DNA of 64,000 bases from Oehlia diaphana (taxonomy: Eukaryota > Glomeromycota > Glomeromycetes > Glomerales > Glomeraceae), in contig QZLH01000235.1 of NCBI GenBank assembly GCA_003833135.1, positions 33,999-97,998 on the forward strand, in the 5' to 3' direction. The notes under the pieces were generated by a model. That model did no database searches. It was not told the origin of the DNA and worked only from the letters and a program-made list of their open reading frames with translations. The first letter of the stretch is position 1; each line of letters opens with the position of its first letter. A program made the translations under genes and the position numbers. Below, piece after piece: positions 45,823-56,852 of this stretch.

Positions 45823-48605
45823 ATGTCCACCCTTCGATATGAATTAATTGGTGCAACAATGAGTAGAGTAACACTGTTAACAGATACTAATATTTACAAT
45901 GATATACACAAACGATTTGAATTTCAAAAACAAACAGTCCTTGCTGATAAAATTCTTACAAATGATGAAAAAACTTATGCAATAAGATGGATAACTAGAG
46001 ATTATGATCGAAATAAAGTTAATTTTAATTCAGGAACAAAAAGAATTTGTGAAAATTGTAAGCAAGAATGTTTAGCCACATTATATTGTGAATATTGTGT
46101 TCGAAATTATTTAAAAGAAGATTTTTCAAATTGGACATCTGGAAATGATGATATTGATAATTTAATACAGAAATGTCAAATGGAATCACTCATGCCGTAT
46201 AATATTGTTGAATGGATCCCATATAGTAATTTAGAAAATATTAAATATTTAACAAAAGGTGGATTTTCTGAAATTTATACTGCAGATTGGATTGACGGAG
46301 CGTATGAAGAATGGGATTCTGAAAAAAAAAATTTAACAAGACTTGGAAATCTCAAAGTAATATTAAAAAAATTAGAAAATGTTGAAAGTGCAAATCAAAG
46401 TTGGTTTGAAGAGGTTTGTATTATTGTATTCCATATTTTATAAAATTGTTGTAATTTTTGTATTAGAACTATCTAGTATTTTTACAAATTATTGTCTTTT
46501 AGGCTAAATCACATTTAACTATAAGTAATAAATGGGCGGATGTTGTTCAATGTTATGGTTTAACGCAAAATCCATCAAATGGAAATTATATGCTTGCAAT
46601 AGAGGAAATGGATATAGATTTAAGAAAATATTTACAACAAAGTCATAATAAACTTACATGGAAAGATAGAATGAAAATTGTTGATGAAATAACTCTTGCA
46701 CTTTATTATATTCATGAAGAGAAAGCTATGCATAGAGATTTACATTCTGGAAATATATTATATTCTGTATTAAATAATACTTGGCGTATTAGTGATCTTG
46801 GATTTTGTGGACCTGCTGATAAATGTTCAACANNNNNNNNNNNNNNNNNNNNNNNNNNNNNNNNNNNNNNNNNNNNNNNNNNNNNNNNNNNNNNNNNNNN
46901 NNNNNNNNNNNNNNNNNNNNNNNNNNNNNNNNNNNNNNNNNNNNNNNNNNNNNNNNNNNNNNNNNNNNNNNNNNNNNNNNNNNNNNNNNNNNNNNNNNNN
47001 NNNNNNNNNNNNNNNNNNNNNNNNNNNNNNNNNNNNNNNNNNNNNNNNNNNNNNNNNNNNNNNNNNNNNNNNNNNNNNNNNNNNNNNNNNNNNNNNNNNN
47101 NNNNNNNNNNNNNNNNNNNNNNNNNNNNNNNNNNNNNNNNNNNNNNNNNNNNNNNNNNNNNNNNNNNNNNNNNNNNNNNNNNNNNNNNNNNNNNNNNNNN
47201 NNNNNNNNNNNNNNNNNNNNNNNNNNNNNNNNNNNNNNNNNNNNNNNNNNNNNNNNNNNNNNNNNNNNNNNNNNNNNNNNNNNNNNNNNNNNNNNNNNNN
47301 NNNNNNNNNNNNNNNNNNNNNNNNNNNNNNNNNNNNNNNNNNNNNNNNNNNNNNNNNNNNNNNNNNNNNNNNNNNNNNNNNNNNNNNNNNNNNNNNNNNN
47401 NNNNNNNNNNNNNNNNNNNNNNNNNNNNNNNNNNNNNNNNNNNNNNNNNNNNNNNNNNNNNNNNNNNNNNNNNNNNNNNNNNNNNNNNNNNNNNNNNNNN
47501 NNNNNNNNNNNNNNNNNNNNNNNNNNNNNNNNNNNNNNNNNNNNNNNNNNNNNNNNNNNNNNNNNNNNNNNNNNNNNNNNNNNNNNNNNNNNNNNNNTTA
47601 AAAGACCCGATACTGTTACACTTCGGGGTAAAATAAGAGAAATTAATTTATTTTATCAAAATATGCCGGATGAATTATTCAAATCAGAAATAGATAATTT
47701 GGAAATGAATAAAGTAGAAGAAAATTATACGAGTAGCAGATTATCTACAAGTAAAATTCACAACTTTGAAAATCTACCTGAACCGAGAAATGCAACAGAA
47801 GGTATAAGTTTATAATATTTTATTAATGAATATATTTATTTAAAATATATTATTAATGTTATCTTTTTATTATAATAGAAGAACAAGAAGGTATAACTGT
47901 ATAAATAATAATTTCTACCATTTTTAGTTAATGTAATAATTTGGTTTTAAATACTTTATTTTACTGCTAATTAGCATTTCATAGTAAATTGTATGATTTT
48001 AACATTCCTAACAATAGTAAGTATTTAATAACATTATAGCGTTGAATTATCATATAATGATGCTTAATAATTAATTTTTTTTTAGTTGACGACTTTAATA
48101 AATCAGATGAGCAGAATAGTAGCAAATCATCAAAAATAATTACTATTTTTAGAGGTAATATATTTTAATTATTGTCAAATCGAGATCGATTTATATATTA
48201 ATTCTATATCTTAATTTTTAGATAGTAATAAAAAATTATCTAAATTATTTAAAAAGTTGCAAATAAAGTCAAATAGTAAGTTAACAAATAAAGTTACTAT
48301 ATCAATTTAATTTATTAAACGCGACTTTTATTTAAAATTTAGATGACGAAAAAGAAAAAACTCAAAAATATGTCGATGGTAGGTGAAAATTTTACGTAAT
48401 AACGAATGATTTTAATACTATTTTAATTCTATTTACTTATCTATTACAGATGATGACGAAGCATATAATAATCCAAACTTTCATTCAGAAGAACAAGATG
48501 AACTGGAAATTCCAGATGGTAAGCTCTTAAAATAAAGTAGAAAAAAATAATTTTCTTTATAAAGCAAATAAATTAATCTATTTTTTATCTTTAGATGGAT
48601 TTTAA
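45823..48605 (+). CDS. Protein kinase, glomeromycete expansion type, multi-exon, with assembly gap
   Basis: Exon 1 is 45823-46413 (197 codons, MSTLRYELIGATMSRV...); the frame opens at 45631, but the start at MSTLRYEL agrees with the family pattern I recall. Cysteines at 76, 79, 83, 89 and 92 (CENCKQEC, CEYC) form a putative zinc-binding segment. The kinase domain follows: Gly-rich loop GGFSEIY at about 146-152, Lys near 182, then in exon 2 (from 46503) the catalytic loop HRDLHSGN at about 274-281 and DLG instead of DFG at about 295-297. Unknown bases 46833-47597 hide the activation loop and most of the C-lobe. After the gap comes KRPDTVTLRGKIREI, and the exon ends at 47801. Small exons follow at 47879-47890, 48086-48154, 48222-48275, 48343-48378, 48450-48518 and 48595-48605 (stop after DGF). 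All these introns are phase 1. Probably an active Ser/Thr or dual-specificity (TKL-like) kinase; substrate unknown. Confidence 0.8.
46833..47597. other. Assembly gap (765 N)
   Basis: A run of N inside the kinase gene. The reading frame before (codons starting at 46503+3n) and after (codons starting at 47600+3n) is offset, so the gap either contains an intron or is not of exact length. Open frames drawn through it are meaningless. Confidence 0.99.
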
Positions 48606-49195
48606 ATTGTCTTTTGATAAATCAAATTAACATTTTTTTTTATATTTTAAATTATTATCATTTATTATTTATTTATTTATCATGGATTATTTAAACACTA
48701 ATATTAGAGTAGTAAATGTTTTACAAAATTCTTAGTTTGTAATTTAAATAATTTTAATAAATTTATTCAAATTATTAAATGTATAAAAACCGTATATTGA
48801 TTTAGTATACTATTTAAATTATTCAAAATTTTTTGATGTTGTTCTATTATAATAATAAAAAAAAAGTTAACATTTCGATGGTAATAGCTAAAGTTTAGAT
48901 TCGAGTATTCAACAAAATTTTATTTTTACAAAGAAAAAAAAATCAATAAATATTAATAAACAATGCTTTGTTTAAGATTGGACATAATATTACGGCAAGC
49001 GGCGAGAGTTTCATTTTTTTTTAAATTTTTTTTCTGATAATAACAATAGATTAGTATAATACATAAGACAGGTATTGTGTAAATAAAAATTTCTGATTTT
49101 TTTTTTAATAATGCCAATAGATCGCTATAGAGAATTTATTTTAAAATTTTTTTTTTTCTAATAATAGGTACAATACATAAGACGGTATGGTATAA
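48606..49195. other. Gene-free interval
   Basis: A/T-rich 3' flank of the kinase gene, with two similar segments near 49005-49060 and 49085-49160 (TTTTAATTTTTTTTCT-ATAATA, AGGTA-TGT-TAAATAAAA). No gene seen. Confidence 0.4.
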
Positions 49196-49460
49196 ATAAA
49201 ATTATGAAAAAGGTATTGGAACTTAATGATAGACAAAAGGCATTTGAACTATATCAAAAAGCAGCAAATTTATTTAGCCCAATACAATCTTGCTTTAATG
49301 TATGAATATAGAAAAGGCATTAAAAAGAATGTTAAATATAGCAAATTATTGGTATGAGAAATCTGCTAGGCAAGGATATCAGTATGCTCAAAATAAATAA
49401 AATAAATTAAAAAGGGCTTTGGTGAAAGCTTATTGTTATTTATTATGTTTAATAAAACTT
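49196..49460 (+). pseudogene. Sel1-repeat fragment of a kinase-Sel1 gene
   Basis: The reading includes GIGTLNDRQKAFELYQKAAN (with a small lesion), a frameshifted YNLALMYEYRKGIKKN-like Sel1 unit, EKSARQGYQYAQNK and a stop. The Sel1 hallmark K-AFE-Y-KAA is clear. The sequence and its 3' flank (GGTGAAAGC, CTTGTTTTTTCTGCAGTAATG) match the end of the decayed gene at 62.7-63.2 kb. Confidence 0.7.
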
Positions 49461-49889
49461 GGGTTCTTGTTTTTTCTGCAGTAATGACTATATTTGCATG
49501 GGTTAAAATATCTGATATGGTAATAGTATTTAGATCTTTAAAATTGATAAAATTGGTATTTATTTGTTTATTATTATTTTTTTTAATTATCATTAAATAT
49601 TTTTTTTGTAATACAATAAAATTGAAAAAATTCTATAATTCATGTGGATTGCAGTATGAATTTATGATCTTTTTAAAATTTGCTTTGAACTATTATATGC
49701 AAATTTGTGAATAATGCTTATTACTAAGGTTGCAGGGAAGGCACTCTTTGTCTTTGAACAGTTTCATTAAACATCATGTTTAAGAATGATTTTGTTCTCC
49801 AGAATACTTAATAAAAACGGAAAAGTGAATAATAGACTTGACAAATATTAACTATGATCACGTGATACAGAACCGCTTTGTCCCTTTAT
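49461..49889. other. 3' flank of the Sel1 fragment
   Basis: The 93-codon frame at 49433-49714 is hydrophobic and mostly continues sequence shared with the 3' flank at 63.1-63.3 kb, where the frame is broken. It is therefore not supported as a gene. Confidence 0.45.
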
Positions 49890-50570
49890 TGGTAAACTTT
49901 TTATATTAAAAGCAGTAATATAAATCAGTAATATTGAACAATGATGCTGAAATGTATAAAGTAATATAGTTACCGTCTTACCGGTAATACAATTAGTAAT
50001 TCTACGCTGAATATCATACTACGTACATTACTACATTACGTGCATCGGTACATAATATCATATTATAATTATTATATTTCGAGTTTAGTATTTTGGCATA
50101 TTATTTTATAATTATAAAAGTTCAATAAATGACTATCGTCTGATGTATGTAGAAATTAGAAATTAAAGCTCATTCTGATTTGTAATTTAAAGTATAAATT
50201 TAATCACAATAATTTGATGTCATATCATTAAACAATATTGGATATTCGGTTTCATCAATGTTGTTTAGAAAATAAGTAGTTAAGGGAACAAATAAGAGTT
50301 TGCACGCACTAGTTCAGTGGCGATCGCTCTCTTGATGATTGGAATGTAATCTGCTATTGCACAATAACGGATTCGCATAAAAAACATTTTCTACATATTA
50401 TTAATCAAATTTAACTTATTTATATTATAAGCCTTTGTTGAAAACTATTACATCAATTTCGTATTATTAAATATTTCTTTCATCATAATGTCTACTGGAT
50501 TCACAGAGTTAAACGTCACAAATGATCCAAGCTTTTTGTTTTGTACTACATCACATTTTATATTTTGTTT
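49890..50570. repeat. Dispersed repeat, third family, copy 2
   Basis: Counterpart of 39835-40640, same orientation (GGTAAACTTTTTATATTAAA, ACAATTAGTAATTCTACGCT, TTCGCATAAAAAACATTTTC, CAATTTCGTATTATTAAATA). Copy 2 has an additional stretch at about 50100-50360 not seen in copy 1. Confidence 0.7.
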
Positions 50571-51142
50571 TATTATAATAAAAAATTTACCGATAACCAA
50601 AAAAAATTACAATAAAAATAATAACAATAAAAAAAAAAAGGTAACCAGATAACTCAATAATTGCAAAAGTCTAATTAAACTTTTTTTCGTTAGCATTATC
50701 TATTTATAGCAAAAATAGGAATATACACATGAATTTGATAGCCAATCAAATTATTCTAATCTAAATCAGGCGCAGACATATCATGCTACAAAGGAACTTT
50801 TTGTAGAAGATTGTTTTACATTTAAGCAATTTATTATGTAAATTTTACAATATCAGATATCAGATATGCATGCTAATAAAATTAATGGTTATTTAATACT
50901 AGAGGTCACCGTTATAACAAGATTATAAAGAATGACTATATGTTATGAAATTATAAAGAAAATATTAATACGAAATTGCTATGAACTAATAATGAAAGTC
51001 GTTGATAACAGCAAACGATAATAACAATCAACAAATATCTGCGTGATTTCTTAATAAATTTATGTTCGAAATTTTCCTTCACAATTGTTTGTTTACAATA
51101 TGATTGGTTATATTTAGAATAATATAAATTATATTATTTAAA
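50571..51142. other. Gene-free interval
   Basis: No gene or repeat recognised. Confidence 0.4.
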
Positions 51143-51282
51143 TACCGTACGGTTCCGAAATTAAGCAACCCCCGAAAATAAGTAACCCTGGCCCGCATTA
51201 AGCCGATTTTGGCCGGAATTATGAGGACTTTGGCCAGAATTAAGTGCAAAAAATGGTTGCGTAATTTCGGAACCGTACGGTA
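51143..51282. mobile_element. Young MITE, 140 bp, TACCGTACGGTTCCGAAATT ends
   Basis: Both ends read TACCGTACGGTTCCGAAATT followed by ACGCAACC or AAGCAACC, that is 28-bp arms with a single mismatch. The element begins and ends with TA, fitting a TA-target DNA transposon. The centre carries TTGGCCGGAATTA and TTGGCCAGAATTAA. It has no coding capacity. Confidence 0.85.
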
Positions 51283-51844
51283 TATTAAGAATAATTAATG
51301 ATTGATTTTATCTATAAATTTATTAAAATTGTAAAATTTAATAATAACTTTTCCAATAAATTTTAAAAGTTCTAAATGAAATTCTCCATCAAAAAAAAAT
51401 ATTCCACCGAAAATCTTCAATCAAGAAACATATTTTCCCTCCTGTGCCACTTTCGTTGCAAGTTAAGTTGAACTTATTGACACCATTATAACATATTTTT
51501 TAGAAAAAACATATCGGCTGATTGGAAAAATCAAGCCAATTAATATTTAAGCTCAGTTGATGGGTTCATTATATAACTGATGGGTTAATTAGCATATAAA
51601 ATTATGGGGGTCACCTGACCCATTTGATCTGAAATAAATTCTTTAAAAAACGCAAAGTTCAGTGTTTAAATTAAAAAACATTGTTTTTCTTTACTTATTT
51701 TAATTAATAATTAAAAACGTCAAAATTGATGTTTTTAATTAAAAGAAAAAATACTTTTTTATTTATCTCAATTAAAAATGTCAAATTAGACGTTTTAAAT
51801 TAAAAAAACAATTTTTCTAAATAAAAAATGTCAATTTTGACATT
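51283..51844. other. Gene-free interval
   Basis: Includes three related A/T stretches at 51640-51840 built around AAAACGTCAAAATTGATGTT, AAAAATGTCAAATTAGACGT and AAAAATGTCAATTTTGACAT, a loose repeat. No gene seen. Confidence 0.45.
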
Positions 51845-52110
51845 TTTCCATTACTCTTAGCATCTTTCTCCTTGATCATTGTAGTTTACTTATCTTTTTA
51901 TTTATTGTTATTGTTTCTTTTATTTGTATCACTTCATTAAAAATACAGTGATTTTTTTCTTTAAAATCGTAAATGTGTGACTTAAATCTTAATATTTGCA
52001 AATAAAATTTCATTAGATAAGATTATTTTGAATAAATATGCAAAAAAATTTTTTTTTAGCCGATCAAAAAATTAGCTGTTAAAAAAATCAGCTGTCAGCC
52101 GATCTTGTAC
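51845..52110. repeat. Dispersed repeat, second family, copy 2
   Basis: Counterpart of 36030-36295 in the same orientation. About 280 bp further on lies the short piece of the first family at 52391-52445; in the 34-36 kb region members of the same two families also lie within 2 kb, in the same order. Confidence 0.7.
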
Positions 52111-52390
52111 ATCATGTGACATATTTGAAAAAAAACCTCAGGCGACAATCACCCAGGTGATGTTTAGCAATTCCCTTAAATTTTTACTATTTTACTATTT
52201 TAACTTATAATAAACCGAAATCTGCCATTTATCTATACTTAATTTATTCATTTTAAATAGAAAACATCATTTGTTTATTCATTTTATTTAAGAAAAAGCT
52301 AGATTTAAAAAATTTATTTTAACGAAACTTATTTATAAAAGAGAGATCAACAATTTGCATATTTATAAATCATTTTTTTTTTTTTTACAG

Positions 52391-52445
52391 TAACTTTCAC
52401 TTAAAAGATCTTTTAAAAGCATGCCAAGCTCTCCCATCTCTTGTG
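52391..52445. repeat. Short piece of the first dispersed repeat
   Basis: TAACTTTCACTTAAAAGATC and AGCATGCCAAGCTCTCCCAT match the start of copy B at 34089-34135, then similarity stops. Confidence 0.5.
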
Positions 52446-52905
52446 TAGATCAAAATCAAAAAAGAGTATACGTTGCGATGATCATTTACCATGGTCACTT
52501 TAATTTAAAAAAAATTGTAATACAGTATTTTAAAGAGTACAACAGATTACCAAACAGGAAAAAGTTATTGTCTGTTTTTACTCGACGATAAAGTATAACT
52601 AAACTGTAAAATTAAAAGATTTAATTTGGTGATATTTAGACGATAAAAAAAATATCAATTATTTAGCTATTTGTTGTAGTACATCACCTGATAACTTTGT
52701 TTATATAACACAGAGACAAAAACGTTAATATAGGGTAACGTGACGAGAACGAATCAGATCTTAACATATTCGTATTTATTTATTTATCTACTCGGACTTT
52801 TTTCATTTCTGTTTTTCCTTTTTCTCTGATAGAATTCGTTGAACTATTTTTCGTTTCTTGCTTTTTTTTTCCTTTGATAGAATTCTCTGGACTCTTTTTC
52901 CATAA

Positions 52906-54732
52906 ATGGATGATGTTTGTGTCGTAGTATCCATTGGTACAGTAATTATCTAAATTCATTTTTTAAATACTACTATTATTTAGAAAATCATTGCTAAAAA
53001 AATTCATTTATTCAAACCAAAAGATTTTGGAACAACATATTCTGTAAGTTATTTTATTTAATCTTCTTATTTTAAACTATTGAATTTTCATTAAATCATC
53101 GCAAAATTTTTAGGGATTTGCATATGCACATAGATTAAATACTGAAATTATTACGAATGATACTTGGCCCGACAAAATCGGTCCATTAAGAACAAATACA
53201 ACATTACGGTATGATAAAAAATTTCAATTTGTCGAAGAATGGGGTTTTGAAAAACCAAAAAAAAGTGGAAGAAAGTCAAAAAATCAGTTTGTGGTTGAGT
53301 GTTTTAAATTACATTTATATAATATTCCTGATAATGAGAAACCTTTTCTGCCTAAAGGCATAAATTATAAGAAAGCCATCACTGATTACTTGAAATGTAT
53401 GGGAAAAGTAAGCATTTTTGTATTTATTTAAGTATGATCTTTTTTGTTATTGAAATTTTTTTTTTCATTTTTATTGGATTTCTTTACTTTATAAAAAGTT
53501 AATCAAGGAGACAATAGCAACTGGATGGCCGCATATAAGATTCATGGAACAAGTTTTGATCATATTAACAGTTCCCGCAGAATTCTCCGATCAAGCGAAG
53601 GCAATAATGAGGGAATGTATTTATGAAGCGGGTTTAATTAACGTAAAAAGTTCTGAAAAATTACAATTTATTACTGAACGTGAGTTTATATTTCAATGTT
53701 TTACGTCTCATATCCGATTTTAATTTATAAATTATCAATAAACTTTTTCATTTTGGTTTTAATAGCTGAGGCAGCTGGTAAGTAATATCAAGTTCAACTA
53801 CAAATTATTATTTGGAATTTGTCTAACGTTTATCTTTCAAAAAAAAAAAAAAGCTGTATATTGCATGAATGTGCTAAAGGAGCACATTTTAGGTATCGTG
53901 GGAAGTATGTATATTTAATTTTTCTAATGCTTATTTCAGAGTATGAAATAATTACTAATAAATTTGATAAATTTTGATTTAGCCAACTTCTTAATTGTTG
54001 ATTGCGGAAATAGCACAGTGGATTTAGCCACATGGCAGTTAATGGAAAATGATAAATTGAGAGAAAAAACAATTAGAGCAAGTGGATTTTGTGGAGGAGT
54101 TTATGTTGACGAAGGATTTCTTGCTTTTATTGCAAGGAAAATAGGACCTACGGTTTTGACATTGCTTCACGAAAATCATTACGATAAACTACAATATGTG
54201 GTTCAGGAATTTTTAAAAAATGTAAAGAAGGTGTTTACAGGGAATAAGGAAGAGTATATATCTTTCGAATTGGATTTAGATGATGTTTGTCCAATTATAA
54301 AACAATATGTCACGGGTGATAGATTAGAACAATTGGAAGAAGATAAATGGATCATAGAACTTAAATTTGAAGATGTTAAAAGAATGTTTGATCCTGTAAT
54401 TAACAAGATTATTAAATTAATATATGAACAACTTAATAATAGTGGTCCCATTTCTGCTATGTTCTTGATCGGAGGTTTTAGTGAATCTAAGTATTTACAA
54501 AAAAGAATTAGAGAAGAATTTTCGAGTAAAGTCAAGAACATTAATATTTCCGTACCATCCCAACCAGCGGCTGCCATTCTCAGAGGAGGTAATCGTATAT
54601 TGACATTGTAATTTTTGTTTATTGATAAAATCTAAATAAATTTATTACAAAATTAAAGCGGTTGAATATGGTCTTGATATGAAGAAAATTAAAATCAGAA
54701 GGTTCTTACTAAGGGTAGGGTCTTTTTGTTGA
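52906..54732 (+). CDS. Hsp70-like ATPase (nucleotide-binding domain only), eight exons, 422 aa
   Basis: Exons: 52906-52936, 53024-53043, 53114-53407, 53499-53679, 53766-53777 (12 nt), 53854-53904, 53983-54588, 54659-54732; the coding length is an exact multiple of three. It starts MDDVCVVVSI and has the phosphate-1 motif DFGTTYS (residues 11-17), then GFAYAHR, RECIYEAGL, and EAAAVYCMN-like sequence. The phosphate-2 motif is altered: DCGNSTVDL (about 203-211) where canonical Hsp70s have DxGGGT. The adenosine motif FLIGGFSESKYL lies at about 357-368. The protein ends soon after RGAVEYGLDM in a divergent RRFLLRVGSFC tail; there is no peptide-binding domain of DnaK type. Such Hsp70-like (HSPA12-type) proteins are expanded in glomeromycetes; the cellular role is unknown. 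The first intron's donor (GTACAG) is non-standard, so the 5' end is the least certain part. Confidence 0.8.
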
Positions 54733-55199
54733 TATTTAGTTGATGATCGTGTAACCCGTTTAAATAATTATTTTTTTATAAAAATTTATCATTTCGATAA
54801 AGATAATTATTAATTTAAATAAAATATTTATAATTTTATTTTACAAACCTTTTGTTCATTATTATTTTATATACAAATTCCAATTTTTTGCTAAAATCAA
54901 ATCTTCGCCATTTTCATTAACTCCTTCTATTCTACATATAAAGTCAATATTGAGGAATCTGAACGTAGTTCAATAAATTGGTATATAATTTCTTCAGTAA
55001 TTAACCAATCAAGCAGGTACTGTACATACCAACTTTGTGGCCGTAACCTAGTTTGAATACGAGCTTCTGAATATAAAGATAATTTATTCAGATTTTTTTT
55101 TTGGTTGACATTGTTATTTTTGTTATTATAGAAAAAATCAATTATGTCTTATCGTGTAATATAATGCATGTTATGTTTTTATTACAGCATATCAGAACC
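54733..55199. other. Intergenic interval
   Basis: 3' flank of the Hsp70-like gene. If the tail of that gene is frameshifted, some of its lost C-terminus could lie here, but I could not read a frame. Confidence 0.4.
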
Positions 55200-56085
55200 C
55201 CAAAATAATTATTCGTATCATTCGCACAGCTTTCAGGCTGTGCGTCATATATTGACGGTGTATCCTTTTCTCGGCGCAAACAATTATCACAAATCATACA
55301 TTGTAAAATTGGAGGATCGTATAACCATTGGAACGATTGGTATGTAAGTTACTGACGGCATTCATAAATGGAATCTGCATACAATGCCATTAACATAATT
55401 TTTCTCTTTTTTATATTTAGGGTCACGTTGTGACGTTGGTATCTTATAAATGATACATTTTCTCATAATTTGACAAACCAATATTTTTTAGTATTGGATT
55501 TACTTACTTTTCCTGTCTTCCACCAATAATTGCTAATAAAGTACGAATGTCTCCACTTGAATAGAACATTATGGCTTTTGATCCTTGGGCTAAACAACCA
55601 ACACGCCCAATTTCTTGTACATATTATTGTTCATTTAATAAAGGTAAAGTGGTATGTATTATTAAAGTAACATCGCATTTATTCCCATTCCAAATGCAGA
55701 TGTTGCTGACATTATTTTAATTATTCCATTTTTCCACGCATTAGACATCTTTCCATGATACATAGCTACAATAGAAGGGACAAATACTTTTCGCAATTCA
55801 TCAGTAATATCAATACAATGTTGAATGGTAGCGGAAAATATAATTACTCGTTCTCCTCTTTCATGATTATCTAAAAGATTAAACACTTGCCTGGTAAAGT
55901 TTTTTTTCCTTATTGGTTTTGGTTGAACTTCCAATGCAATATACTGATGATGAATTATAGGACTTCTAATAACTTTCATGTTTGGTCTTTCTAAGACTTT
56001 CCTAATTTTAACTGCATCTTGGTGAACATGTAGCTGTTAATGCAAATAAAGGAATAGGGGGAAAATCTTGTTATTAACAAAAATA
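55200..56085 (-). pseudogene. RecQ-type DNA helicase relic (helicase-C and zinc-binding parts)
   Basis: Minus-strand pieces in helicase order: DFPPIPLFALTATC (about 56080-56040; motif III-like), a one-base shift, KIRKVLERPNMKVIRSP (about 56010), RVIIFSATIQHCIDITDELR then VAMYHGKM and SATSAFGMGIN (55979-55662; helicase-C motifs IV-V), VQEIGRVGCLAQGSKAI (about 55625; motif VI, where RecQ has QExGRAGRDG), and LQCMICDNCLRREKDTP (about 55280; the zinc-binding CDNC). Motif VI has lost the arginine finger context. No DEAD-box N-terminal half is found. Frameshifts and the missing front half make it a relic. Confidence 0.75.
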
Positions 56086-56630
56086 GATATTTTTTTTTTT
56101 TTTTTTTAGTATAATGATTATTTAATCAACAAATGATAAAGTTTCAAGAAAAATTCATACAAATTATATTAGGAAAAATAAATTCATTTTTTTTATTTTT
56201 TTTTTTTAAAAAAAAAAAAATAAAATTACTTTCAATAAATATATTTTTTGATTTTTTTGTACAATAAATACAATAAATTATTTTTATTTAATTAACATAT
56301 AATTTTGGCGGTTATTTTAAAAAAAAATTGAAGTTAAAATATGTCACTTGATTTATTAATTTTGTTTTTTTTTTTTACTTTACCATACAAAATTATTTTT
56401 TTTTATTTTTTATACAATAACTGATAATTAAAATTGTTATTAAATATTTAATATAGAATAACAACTATTATAAAATTAACCAATTAAAATTTAGGACTTT
56501 TACGATAATAAATTCTACGTGAACAAAATTTCAATAACTAGCTTTAAGGAATACTTTGGTCACATTTTTTCATTACGTTCTATATTTTATCTTGCCAAAG
56601 ATATCAATCTAATTTCTCGGAACTGACAAA
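56086..56630. other. Gene-free interval
   Basis: Dominated by T/A homopolymers (56090-56110, 56188-56222). Nothing else seen. Confidence 0.45.
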
Positions 56631-56636
56631 AATTAA

Positions 56637-56852
56637 AATATTATTCCTGATGTTGACGTTGTTACCGCTGGTAAAATTGTTGAAAAACGGCCATACCGTA
56701 ATTTAGATGATTTCTTAACCAAACATAATAAGCGTATCAAGCGTAAAAAGCTTGATGAAGCTAATATAAAGTTTGAATCTTTCCTTTTGATATATAAAAG
56801 TGATAGAGGTATTCACAAATATGTTTTAAAAGAACTAAGAATAGAAGCGTAA
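56637..56852 (+). pseudogene. Unrecognised coding fragment
   Basis: An open frame without ATG reads DVDVVTAGKIVEKRPYRNLD then DFLTKHNKRIKRKKLDEANI, ending KELRIEA and a stop. Less A/T-rich than its surroundings and coding-like, with a strongly basic KRIKRKK stretch. It opens right after a stop, so the start is lost or in another exon. I do not recognise the family. Confidence 0.4.

Noticed and set aside
46792..47815. Long frames through the N run
   Set aside because: Artefacts of unknown bases.
54203..54577. 124-codon minus-strand frame
   Set aside because: Antisense of the Hsp70-like exon 7.
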